A program made the position numbers and the translations under genes. The notes beneath the pieces were generated by a model that saw nothing but the letters and a program-made list of their open reading frames with translations, had not been told where the DNA came from and did no database searches. DNA of 7,176 nt from an uncultured Olsenella sp. (lineage in GTDB: Bacteria; Actinomycetota; Coriobacteriia; Coriobacteriales; Atopobiaceae), in assembly GCA_937900605.1 (NCBI GenBank), contig CALCDK010000083.1, forward strand, positions 1-7,176. The letters are read 5' to 3'. Shown piece by piece: positions 1 through 6,459 of this stretch. Position 1 is the stretch's first letter. The number at the start of each line of letters is the position of its first letter.

Positions 1-1
1 C

Positions 2-661
2 GCGGTGGCGGACGGGCCGCTGGCGGGTCGTCGCGCGCTTCTCGCCGTGCGCTCGGCCGCGGGCGCGACGTGCGAGTTCGTGCGGTCGGCGGCGAGAACG
101 TTCCTGGGGCCGAGCCGCTGCGTGTTCCTGGCAGCGTGCTCGACGGGCGTCGTGTTCCTGGGCGTCTACGGGCTCATGGGGACGTTCCTGGCCGAGAGGT
201 GCGGGCTGGGCGCCACGCAGACGGGCCTGGTCATGATGTTCTACGGCGTCGCGTGCCTGGTGGGCGGGGGCGTCTCCGGGCGGATCGCGGCGCGCGGGGG
301 CGTCGACGGCGTGGTGCTCGTCGGCGAGGCGTCGGGCGTCGGCGCGATGGCGCTGCTGCTCGCGGCGACGCTCTCGGGGTCGTGGGTGCCGGCGCTCGGC
401 GCGGCGGCGCTGCTGGGCCTGGGCTACATCCTGGTGCAGCCGTCGCTGGTCACGCTCTCGATGGGGGCCGACCCGGCGCGGCAGGGGCTGTGCACCGGGC
501 TCGTGGGCCTGGGCGTCTTCGCGGGCGGCGGCCTGGGCGGGATACTCGGGCAGGCGCTTCTCGGCGCGGGCGGCTGGGGGCTGCTGTGGGCGGTCGCGGG
601 GTGCGGCCTCGTCGCGCAGGCGGCGCTGTGCCGGCGGCCTCTGCGCGCGGTCGCGCGGTAG
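2..661 (+). CDS. MFS transporter, C-terminal half (5' partial)
   Basis: This is the C-terminal half of a major facilitator superfamily permease. The frame is open to the left edge, so the GTG at position 5 is probably internal and the first six helices lie outside the window. After a soluble stretch of about 30 residues, probably the central cytoplasmic loop, six hydrophobic segments follow. They match helices 7 to 12: around RCVFLAACSTGVVFLGVYG, TGLVMMFYGVACLVGG, VVLVGEASGVGAMALLL, LGAAALLGLGYILVQ, GLVGLGVFAGGGLGGILG and GLLWAVAGCGLVAQ. The loop after the second segment (SGRIAARGG) resembles the MFS loop motif with its Gly and Arg residues. About 218 residues is half of a usual 400-residue MFS protein. 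It ends in TAG and converges on the GH3 gene. The substrate cannot be told; sugar, drug or metabolite efflux are all possible. Family assignment is fairly secure and function is unknown. Confidence 0.8.
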   Translation, partial: AVADGPLAGRRALLAVRSAAGATCEFVRSAARTFLGPSRCVFLAACSTGVVFLGVYGLMGTFLAERCGLGATQTGLVMMFYGVACLVGGGVSGRIAARGGVDGVVLVGEASGVGAMALLLAATLSGSWVPALGAAALLGLGYILVQPSLVTLSMGADPARQGLCTGLVGLGVFAGGGLGGILGQALLGAGGWGLLWAVAGCGLVAQAALCRRPLRAVAR

Positions 662-695
662 CGCAGGCGAGAGGGACGGGCAGACCGAGATGCGG

Positions 696-710
696 CCCGG
701 CTCCGCCGGG
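696..710 (+). terminator. Short GC hairpin after the MFS gene
   Basis: A perfect 6-bp stem (CCCGGC / GCCGGG) closes a 3-base TCC loop, 34 bases after the TAG of the transporter gene. No T-run follows, so it is at best a weak or factor-assisted terminator. Its position just behind a stop codon is the main support. Confidence 0.3.
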
Positions 711-759
711 GCGCACGCAAGCCCGGCCGTCGCCCAGCGCAGGCACGTCGACGGACGAA

Positions 760-785
760 GGGGGCGCGCCCAAGGGCACGCCCCC
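760..785. terminator. Candidate bidirectional terminator between convergent genes
   Basis: GGGGGCG (760-766) pairs perfectly with CGCCCCC (779-785). Inside the 12-base loop, GCC (768-770) can pair with GGC (775-777), which lengthens the stem past one mismatch. It lies between the converging MFS and GH3 genes, 99 bases after the first and 64 bases after the second, where a shared terminator would be expected. Neither side has a true T-run; the minus-strand exit reads TTCGTCC. Intrinsic termination is therefore unproven. Confidence 0.45.
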
Positions 786-849
786 CGATCACCTCGTCCG
801 GACCCGGCAACCGCCCTGCAAGGCGACGCCTCCCGTGCGCGCGACGGCA

Positions 850-3822
850 CTACTCGTCAGCGTCGTCCTTGACCTTGTCCGCGGCGTCGTCCGCTCCCTC
901 GGCCACCTCGCGCTGCTCCTTGAGCGCGCGGTTCGCACGGTACGCACGCCAGCCGAAGAGCCCGGCGAGGCCCACGAGCACCGCGCTTCCTCCCCACACG
1001 CCGTACTGCCACGGCGCGGGCGAGTACGTCACCCTCGCGCCCGGCGCCATGTTCTGCACCACGTTGGAGTTGGCCACCGTGTACAGCAGGTGGTGTGCGC
1101 CCTCGCGCAGCTGGCACTGGACCGTGGCGGAGTCGAGGCCCTGGTACGGACCCGTCATCGCCAGGTAGGTGAGCTCAAGGTCCGTGCCCGCGGCCAGGGC
1201 CTGGTTCTTGTCCATGTAGCCGTACAGGTTGAAGTCGGTGATGACGCAGCCCCTGAAGCCCCACTCCTCGCGCAGGACGCCGGTGCACAGGCTGCGACGG
1301 CCGCCGGCCCACTCGGCGCCGACGTAGTTGAACGAGCTCATGATGCCCGTGCAGCCCGGCATGGTCTTGGTCGACACGGTGCCCTTGTCGTCGGAGATGT
1401 ACTTGAGCTCGCAGGTCGCCTCCTTGACCGTGATCTCGAAGGGCCGCAGGTAGATCTCGCGGACCGCCTGCTCGCTCGCCCACGTGCACAAGTGCTGGAT
1501 GCGGTAGGACTCCTGGTCGTTGAGCGCGAAGTGCTTGACCATCGCATAGCAGCCGCCCGACGCCGCGCCGCTCACGGCGGCCGCGCCGATCTTGCCCGCG
1601 AGCAGCGGGTCCTCGGAGTAGTACTCGAAGTTGCGACCCGCGAACGGCGAGCGGTGCGTGTTCATCGCCGGCGCGTACCAGCCGTTGTACTTGGACGCGA
1701 GCGCCTCCTGGCCCACCATCTCGCCCATGCGGTACATGAGCTCGACGTTCCACGTCTGCGCCATCGCGAACTCGGAGCAGTACGCGCAGTTGCCGGTCGG
1801 GCCGGTCAGCGAGGTGAAGCCCGCCGGGCCGTCGGGCTCCTTGGTCTCGGGCTTGTTGATGGACTCGATGGCGGGCGTGTTGTACGCGTCGTCATTGAGG
1901 ACGGTGGCCATCTCGTCGACGGTGAGCTGGTCCAGGATGAGGTCCCACTTCTCGTCGTCGTAGTCCACGCCGCGCATGTCGACGAGCGACAGCCCGTTGG
2001 ACGCCCCGGTCACGGGACGCTTGGCCTTGGGGTCCTCGTTGGCCTTCCAGTCGTACTCCTCGAACGTCAGCCCGCACTCGTCGGCGCTGCGGTCGACGGC
2101 AGGCTCGGGCCACGTCCCCTTGAAGTCCGCGCGCGAGAAGGGCCTGCAGTTGCGATCCATGTACTCGTCCATGTCCGCGAACTGCCGCGACAGCCTGGTG
2201 CCCGTGGCGGAGTCCGTGTCGAAGACCTGGTGCCCCAGCTCGACGCCCTGCTCGCCGACCACGGTGTGCGAGTCGGTGCGCAGGCTGATGACGTACGTGC
2301 CCGCGTCCAGCACGTACGCAGCCTCCTTGGGGCTCCACGAGGCCATGTCGCGCACGGCGAACTCCAGCTCGAGCGTCTGGGACGCGCCCGGCTCGAGCAC
2401 GTCGGTCTTGGCGAACGCGCCGAGCACGACGGCGGGCTTCTCGGCCCCACCGGCCTCGTACGGCGCCGAGAAGTACAGCTCGACGACGTCCTTGCCGGCC
2501 ACGGAGCCCGTGTTGGTCACGGTCACGCTGGCGCGGACCCTCTCGCCGTCCGAGCTCACGGAGTCCAGCGCCTGCGAGAAGGTCGTGTACGACAGGCCGA
2601 ATCCGAACGGGAACACGACGGCGGAGTCGTAGTCGAAGCCCGGGTAGTTGCCCGCGGCGGCCTCGACAGCAGCGGTCTCGTAGAAGCGGTAGCCGTAGTA
2701 GACGCCCTCCTTGTACTCGACGAAGTACGCGGTGCCGTCCGACGGCGCGCCGTTGGCGTTCTTGGTGTAGTAGCCGCTGATGTCGGTGTACTGGCGGCCG
2801 CCGAAGTTGCCGAACGTCGGGTCTGCGGTGAAGTCGGCCGCCCACACGTCGCAGGTCCTGCCGGAGGGGTTCACCTTGCCCGTGAGGATCTGGCCGACGG
2901 CCGTGGCGCCGGTGGCGCCCAGCGAGCCCACCTCGAGCACAGCGTCGACGGCGAACTCGCCGGAGACCAGCGGGCCGGCCTCGATGGGCGTGGAGGCGTT
3001 GATGAGCACGACGACCTTCTCGCAGGACTTCTTGGCCGCCGCAATCAAGCCGAGCTCCTCGGTGGTGAGCTCGAGCTCGTGCTGCCCCTCGACGTAGTTG
3101 GCCGTCTCGGCGTTGGGCTTGAACTCGGTGTGGCGGCCGTCGCCGAGGGTGCCGAGGAGGTCGGTCGAGAGGTCTCCGCCCTCGCCGCCGCCGCGGCCGA
3201 TCACGATGACCGCAGTGGTGCCGGCCACGGACGCCTGCGCCTCGGAGCTGTAGTCGCCCCAGGGGATCTCGCCGATGTAGTAGGTGGCCGTCGACGGGTT
3301 GTCCATCGTGATGCTGGCCTTGGGGTAGTTCGCGTAGTTCTCGGCGATCCAGCCGTAGGCGGTCTCGTTGAGCGCGAGGCCCGCGGCGGCCAGGCCGTCG
3401 TGGAAGTTGACGCACGCGTTGGCGTCGACGGTGCCGGAGCCGGCGCCGCCGTAGACGGGGTCGGCGGCGTAGCGGCCCAGCAGCGAGACCTCGCTGCCCT
3501 CGGCCAGCGGCAGCGCGCCGTCGTTCTTGAGAAGGACCGCGCCCTCGCCCAAGATCTCGGTCACGAGCTCGTTGGCGGCCTCGGTGGCCTGCTTGCGGCC
3601 GCGGAAGCGCTCCTCGTAGTAGGCAGTGTCCCAGTTCTCCGAGCCCTCGATGTTGGTGACAGTGGCGGTTCGGCCGCCGACGTACTTGTCGAGGAAGGAG
3701 CGGAACTTGTTGGTGCCGACGTTGGCCGCGACGGTCACGCCGACGAGGCCGGCCGACGCCGCCGCGTTGCCCACGAAGGTCCGACGGGTGATGGCCTTCT
3801 TGGGCTTGCTCTTCTGGGACAT
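850..3822 (-). CDS. GH3 beta-glucosidase-type enzyme with inverted domain order, Tat-exported and membrane-anchored
   Basis: This 990-residue glycoside hydrolase family 3 protein probably removes terminal beta-linked glucose or a similar sugar outside the cell. The N-terminus carries a Tat motif (TRRTF, Arg13-Arg14) and a hydrophobic stretch. The domain order is inverted. The GH3 C-terminal domain comes first, about 80-415 (GEGAVLLKNDGALPL, EGVYYGYRFYE, ending FPFGFGLSYTTF). An FnIII-like domain follows at about 425-525. The catalytic GH3 N-terminal barrel is last, about 620-900. It shows DGPAG near 664, GRNFEYYSEDP at 729-739, KHFALNDQE at 763-771 and the expected nucleophile Asp863 in GCVITDF. 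One transmembrane helix at about 940-957, then a basic WRAYRANR run and an acidic tail, predict an outside enzyme anchored with its C-terminus inside. AGGAGG four bases before the ATG fixes the start. A CxxC pair (Cys679/Cys682) is unusual for an exported enzyme. The exact substrate is not readable. Confidence 0.9.
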   Translation of the reverse strand: MSQKSKPKKAITRRTFVGNAAASAGLVGVTVAANVGTNKFRSFLDKYVGGRTATVTNIEGSENWDTAYYEERFRGRKQATEAANELVTEILGEGAVLLKNDGALPLAEGSEVSLLGRYAADPVYGGAGSGTVDANACVNFHDGLAAAGLALNETAYGWIAENYANYPKASITMDNPSTATYYIGEIPWGDYSSEAQASVAGTTAVIVIGRGGGEGGDLSTDLLGTLGDGRHTEFKPNAETANYVEGQHELELTTEELGLIAAAKKSCEKVVVLINASTPIEAGPLVSGEFAVDAVLEVGSLGATGATAVGQILTGKVNPSGRTCDVWAADFTADPTFGNFGGRQYTDISGYYTKNANGAPSDGTAYFVEYKEGVYYGYRFYETAAVEAAAGNYPGFDYDSAVVFPFGFGLSYTTFSQALDSVSSDGERVRASVTVTNTGSVAGKDVVELYFSAPYEAGGAEKPAVVLGAFAKTDVLEPGASQTLELEFAVRDMASWSPKEAAYVLDAGTYVISLRTDSHTVVGEQGVELGHQVFDTDSATGTRLSRQFADMDEYMDRNCRPFSRADFKGTWPEPAVDRSADECGLTFEEYDWKANEDPKAKRPVTGASNGLSLVDMRGVDYDDEKWDLILDQLTVDEMATVLNDDAYNTPAIESINKPETKEPDGPAGFTSLTGPTGNCAYCSEFAMAQTWNVELMYRMGEMVGQEALASKYNGWYAPAMNTHRSPFAGRNFEYYSEDPLLAGKIGAAAVSGAASGGCYAMVKHFALNDQESYRIQHLCTWASEQAVREIYLRPFEITVKEATCELKYISDDKGTVSTKTMPGCTGIMSSFNYVGAEWAGGRRSLCTGVLREEWGFRGCVITDFNLYGYMDKNQALAAGTDLELTYLAMTGPYQGLDSATVQCQLREGAHHLLYTVANSNVVQNMAPGARVTYSPAPWQYGVWGGSAVLVGLAGLFGWRAYRANRALKEQREVAEGADDAADKVKDDADE

Positions 3823-3826
3823 GGGT

Positions 3827-3832
3827 CCTCCT
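3827..3832 (-). promoter_or_regulatory. Ribosome binding site of the permuted GH3 gene
   Basis: A perfect AGGAGG on the minus strand ends four bases before the ATG at 3822. It is the strongest Shine-Dalgarno sequence in the window and settles the start. It lies nine bases after a 12-bp hairpin. Confidence 0.8.
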
Positions 3833-3841
3833 CTTGCATGA

Positions 3842-3873
3842 GGGCGCGCCGTCTCGGCAGGGACGGCGCGCCC
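3842..3873 (-). terminator. Perfect 12-bp inverted repeat between the two GH3 genes
   Basis: GGGCGCGCCGTC (3842-3853) and GACGGCGCGCCC (3862-3873) are exact reverse complements around an 8-base loop. On the minus strand the hairpin starts 27 bases after the stop of the upstream GH3 gene and ends nine bases before the Shine-Dalgarno of the next. There is no T-run behind it. It could be a GC-type terminator for the upstream gene, an RNA processing or stability element that sets different levels for two co-transcribed genes, or a control of translation start. The structure is certain; the role is inferred. Confidence 0.5.
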
Positions 3874-3900
3874 ATGGTCAGGTCAGGTGCGGGGTCGTCC

Positions 3901-5517
3901 CTACGCCTCGGGCTTGGTGAGCGGCTCGACGCAGTACCTCTCGGTGCGCTCGTCGGAGATCTTGCCGGCGTAGTTCAGGCCGAAGCCGAAGTCGTAGGTG
4001 CTGCCGTCGGCGTCGGTGTAGCAGTCCATGTCGCGCGGCAGGTCCTCGAGCTGCTTCTCGACGGCCACCATGTCGGCGGGCATCTGCATGGGCAGCAGGC
4101 CGGAGGGCTCGTCCTTGCCGGCGACGATGCGGCAGGCGGCCTCGGTGGAGCCGGACATGGAGACGAGGATGGCGTCGACCTTGTCCTCGAACTCGTGGAC
4201 GCACATGGGCTGGGTGATGTCCAGGACCACGATGCAGGGCTTGCCGGCCTGGTGCGCGAGGTCGGCGGCGGCCAGGATCTGGTCGAGCTGGCCCTCGTTG
4301 ACGACCATCGAGGTCTGGCCGAAGTAGCTGCGGTTCTCCTTGGTGCCGTCGGGCAGGGTGTCGCCGGCCAGGGAGACCTTGCGGACGTACTCGCTGTCGG
4401 CCACGTACGGGCGGTACTGGATTGACAGCGGGCGGTAGACGTCGTTCTCGTCCATGGACGCGCGGTCGGAGGCGTTCTTGGGCGCCTTGGCGCAGACGAG
4501 GACGCAGTCGACGTCTGCGATGTCGGCGGCGGTGAGGCGGGTGAGGTCGGCCTCGGCGGGCGTGGCCTTGCCGCTCTTCTCGTCGACCGGGCCGGTGAGG
4601 GTCTCGGACAGGGTGTCGGTCACGACGTCGAAGTACTCCTCGAGCGTGCCCTTGGGCAGCGGAAGCTCGCAGGTGGCGGGGTTGTCACCCCAGCCGCCCA
4701 TGAAGCCCAGGGCGCGGTAGGCGGCCGAGAAGCGCATGGGCACGTAGACCTTGGGCTTGGCGTCGCCGGAGGACGCCTTGATGACGCCGCCGTGGTTCTT
4801 GAGCATGACGATGCCCTTGACCTGCGAGGCGAGCGCCTCCTCCTTGATGGCGTCGTCGGTGCGGTCGACCGAGGCGCGCGCGGCGTCGGGGTCGACGTAG
4901 GGATCCTCGAACAGGCCCGTGTTGAAGTAGCCCAGCAGCAGGCGCTTGGCGGAGGCGCGGAAGTTGGCATCGGCCTGCTCCTCGCCGAGCTCGCCCTTCA
5001 TGGTCTCGTACGCCGAGACGAGCAGCTTCGGGTCGTTGCAGCCGCCCATCTGGTCGACGCCCACGCTGACGGCCTTGGAGGCGCGCTTGGCGGGGTTCCA
5101 CACCGTGGGGTCCTCGGTGCCCCAACAGGTCGACAGGCCCGAGTCGCGGTCGTTGAGGACGGCCCAGTCGGTGCACGCGGAGCCCTGGAAGCCGAAGCGG
5201 TCGCGCAGGAGCTCCTGGACCTTGTACTTCGAGAAGCCCGAGCCCACCAGCTCGCCGTACTTCTCGTCCTCGTCGTAGGCGATGGTGTAGGAGGTCATGA
5301 CCGCGCCGGCGGACTTGGTCTTGCCCTCGAGCTTGAAGGCGCCGTCGACGAACGGGATCATGAGCGCCTCGAAGTTGTTGCCGGGGTAGACGGCGTACTT
5401 GCCGCCGTCGGTGTGGCCCTCGCGGCCGCCCTCGCCGGCGCCCTCGGCGGGCCAGTGCTTGACCATGGCGACGAGCGAGCCGGTGCCCCAGCCCATGTCC
5501 TCGCCCTTCTCGTTCAC
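3901..5517 (-). CDS. Downstream part of split GH3 enzyme: catalytic Asp and GH3 C-terminal domain
   Basis: This is the open frame after the amber stop, up to 538 residues from a GTG at 5517. It holds the second part of the GH3 barrel: KHWP at residues 20-23, EGGREGH at 29-35, YPGNNFE at 44-50, and the probable nucleophile Asp117 in ACTDW (residue 383 of the full frame). The GH3 C-terminal domain follows from GIVMLKN at about 235 to DFGFGLNY at about 509-516. The KHWP..EGG and YPGNNFE block is typical of a GH3 subgroup that I recall as beta-glucosidases or exo-beta-glucanases. There is no export signal, so a product made only from here would stay in the cytoplasm with an incomplete barrel. The GTG has no Shine-Dalgarno; an ATG at 5496 has a weak AAGGG eight bases upstream. 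Independent translation is unlikely to give an active enzyme. Confidence 0.6.
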   Translation of the reverse strand: MNEKGEDMGWGTGSLVAMVKHWPAEGAGEGGREGHTDGGKYAVYPGNNFEALMIPFVDGAFKLEGKTKSAGAVMTSYTIAYDEDEKYGELVGSGFSKYKVQELLRDRFGFQGSACTDWAVLNDRDSGLSTCWGTEDPTVWNPAKRASKAVSVGVDQMGGCNDPKLLVSAYETMKGELGEEQADANFRASAKRLLLGYFNTGLFEDPYVDPDAARASVDRTDDAIKEEALASQVKGIVMLKNHGGVIKASSGDAKPKVYVPMRFSAAYRALGFMGGWGDNPATCELPLPKGTLEEYFDVVTDTLSETLTGPVDEKSGKATPAEADLTRLTAADIADVDCVLVCAKAPKNASDRASMDENDVYRPLSIQYRPYVADSEYVRKVSLAGDTLPDGTKENRSYFGQTSMVVNEGQLDQILAAADLAHQAGKPCIVVLDITQPMCVHEFEDKVDAILVSMSGSTEAACRIVAGKDEPSGLLPMQMPADMVAVEKQLEDLPRDMDCYTDADGSTYDFGFGLNYAGKISDERTERYCVEPLTKPEA

Positions 5518-5523
5518 CGTGGA

Positions 5524-5526
5524 CTA
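5524..5526 (-). other. In-frame amber codon interrupting the GH3 gene
   Basis: The minus-strand triplets here read CTG TAG TCC ACG GTG AAC, and the frame is the same on both sides. A Gln codon (CAG) turned into TAG by one base change fits both the family sequence at this point (DGLQ) and the intact reading on each side. Every complete gene end in the window also uses TAG, so this codon is a working stop in this organism. Confidence 0.8.
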
Positions 5527-6315
5527 CAGGCCGTCGACGAAGCTGCGGCAGACGTCGCGCGAAAGGGCGGGGTCCTCGCCGAAGGTGCCCGAGAAGCGCT
5601 GCCAGCGCGGGTCGGAGGCGACGTCGGTCTGGGGCCCGAGGAAGGTGGTGACGCCCATGTGGCGCATGTCGGCGGCGATGCCGGCGCCGGCGCGCTTGGC
5701 CACGGCCGGGTCAAAGGTGGCGGCCAGGGCCAGGTTGCCGGGCCAGTTGGTGCAGTTCTTGCCGTTGCGGGGGTCGGAAGAGAAGTTCACGGGAATCTTG
5801 TTGCCGGAGGCCTCGACGTAGGCCTGCATCTTGTTGGCCCACTCGGCCTGCTTGAACGCGGGGAAGCCGGAGCAGGCGTTGAGGACGGCGCGGACGTTGC
5901 CGTCGAGGAACTCCTTCTGCTCGTCGGTGACGGAGCAGTCGTCCTCGAGCTTGGACACGTGCGACGAGAAGCACATGAGGCCCGCGATCTGCTCGACGCT
6001 CACGCGGCCGGCCAGGTCCTCGGCGCGCTCCTCGGCGCTGAGTCGCCAGTCCTCGTAGGGCACGAGCTCGCCGGTGCCCTCGTAGTCCTTGAACGCGTAG
6101 CCGTCCTTCTCGATGAGCTTGAGGCCGGAGTCCGGCGAGTAGGACAGGCGGGCGCCGTCGCCGTTGTCGACCACGGTGTAGCCGAAGTCGGTCGCGGTCT
6201 CGGTGTAGCCGTTGCCCTTCTTGGGGGCGTCGGTGCCGCTGCAGCCGACCAGGCCGAGAAGGCCCGCGGTCACCGCGGCGCCCGCGAGGAAGTTCCTGCG
6301 CGAGATGTTGCTCAT
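5524..6315 (-). CDS. Upstream part of split GH3 enzyme: Tat lipoprotein signal and first part of catalytic barrel
   Basis: These 263 residues run from the true start of the gene to the premature TAG. A Tat motif (SRRNFL, Arg6-Arg7) is followed by a hydrophobic stretch and a lipobox LVGC with Cys25, predicting a Tat-exported lipoprotein. After a linker of about 60 residues comes the start of the GH3 barrel: helix AEDLAGRVSVEQIAGLM at about 98-114, IPVNFSSDPRN at 174-184, and DPRWQRFSGTFGEDP at 235-249. The frame then stops before the conserved KHW and nucleophile segments. AGAGGAG five bases before the ATG supports the start. On its own this fragment is a truncated barrel, probably unstable and certainly without the usual nucleophile. 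It is transcribed in the same direction as the small lipoprotein gene upstream, across a 144-base gap. Confidence 0.7.
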   Translation of the reverse strand: MSNISRRNFLAGAAVTAGLLGLVGCSGTDAPKKGNGYTETATDFGYTVVDNGDGARLSYSPDSGLKLIEKDGYAFKDYEGTGELVPYEDWRLSAEERAEDLAGRVSVEQIAGLMCFSSHVSKLEDDCSVTDEQKEFLDGNVRAVLNACSGFPAFKQAEWANKMQAYVEASGNKIPVNFSSDPRNGKNCTNWPGNLALAATFDPAVAKRAGAGIAADMRHMGVTTFLGPQTDVASDPRWQRFSGTFGEDPALSRDVCRSFVDGL

Positions 6316-6320
6316 GTGTG

Positions 6321-6327
6321 CTCCTCT
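6321..6327 (-). promoter_or_regulatory. Ribosome binding site of the interrupted GH3 gene
   Basis: AGAGGAG on the minus strand lies five bases before the ATG at 6315 and supports that start, which is also directly followed by the Tat signal. Confidence 0.7.
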
Positions 6328-6380
6328 GCTCGAGTGCCTTGCTCTGGGGACGTCGTCGCCCCCGTTCCGATGCGTGGGTG

Positions 6381-6418
6381 GCGCGCCGGGACGCGGCGCG
6401 CGACGGGGCCCGGCGCGC
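6381..6418 (-). terminator. 10-bp inverted repeat downstream of the small lipoprotein gene
   Basis: GCGCGCCGGG (6381-6390) and CCCGGCGCGC (6409-6418) are exact reverse complements around an 18-base GC-rich loop. It begins 41 bases after the lipoprotein stop on the minus strand and ends about 65 bases before the next start codon. No T-run follows. A terminator or read-through attenuator between the two genes is the simplest reading, but the very high GC content makes such repeats easier to meet by chance. Confidence 0.4.
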
Positions 6419-6459
6419 AGTGGGCGGTCCGGGCACGTGGCGGCCGTGGCCGCGCGGGG

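Larger units (their letters stand above)
3901..6315 (-). pseudogene. GH3 glycoside hydrolase (Tat lipoprotein) interrupted by an in-frame TAG at codon 264
   Basis: Read through, this is one frame of 805 codons for a canonical-order GH3 enzyme. It has a Tat lipoprotein signal, then the GH3 N-terminal barrel at about 90-430, then the GH3 C-terminal domain at about 495-785, ending DFGFGLNY. A single TAG at 5524-5526 interrupts it inside the barrel, with no shift of frame. The flanking residues join as SFVDGL-stop-STVNEKG. Related GH3 enzymes, as recalled, have Gln at this point (DGLQ), and CAG to TAG is one transition. No other stop occurs and motifs on both sides are intact, so the break is recent, a sequence error, or read through. 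The product of the first part alone lacks the nucleophile and would be inactive. I call it a probable pseudogene and also list the two open parts separately. Confidence 0.7.

Noticed and set aside
763..770. GGCGCGCC palindrome recurring at gene boundaries (763, 3843, 3866, 6380) as a shared signal
   Set aside because: The same 8-mer also occurs inside the GH3 coding sequence (2744-2751), and a few copies are expected by chance in DNA this rich in G and C.
1892..3415. A 507-codon minus-strand open frame inside the permuted GH3 gene
   Set aside because: It is a shifted-frame shadow of a well-supported gene, and its product is Arg-rich with no recognisable motif.
3876..3888. GGTCA tandem (two copies plus GGT) behind the split GH3 gene
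   Set aside because: Two and a half copies of a 5-mer are too few to support a functional repeat.
70..4425. A plus-strand open frame of 1451 codons running antisense to both GH3 genes
   Set aside because: Its frame is set so that each plus-strand stop would need TTA, CTA or TCA codons in the GH3 genes, and these are very rare at this GC content. The translation is Arg-, Val- and Gly-rich low complexity with no domain, and it also crosses the MFS gene in a wrong frame. It ends where the GH3 gene uses a rare TCA Ser codon (4423-4425).
5524..5526. Pyrrolysine or a global reassignment of TAG
   Set aside because: All four natural gene ends in the window are TAG, there is no sign of Pyl genes, and a Gln codon one base away explains the site more simply.
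5494..5530. A frameshift splitting the GH3 gene
   Set aside because: The start at 6315 and the downstream frame differ by a multiple of three (6315-5517 = 798), so only a stop codon separates the halves.
5711..6436. A 241-codon minus-strand open frame over the start of the split GH3 gene
   Set aside because: It overlaps the Tat-lipoprotein start in another frame, is Arg-rich, and has no ribosome binding site or motif.
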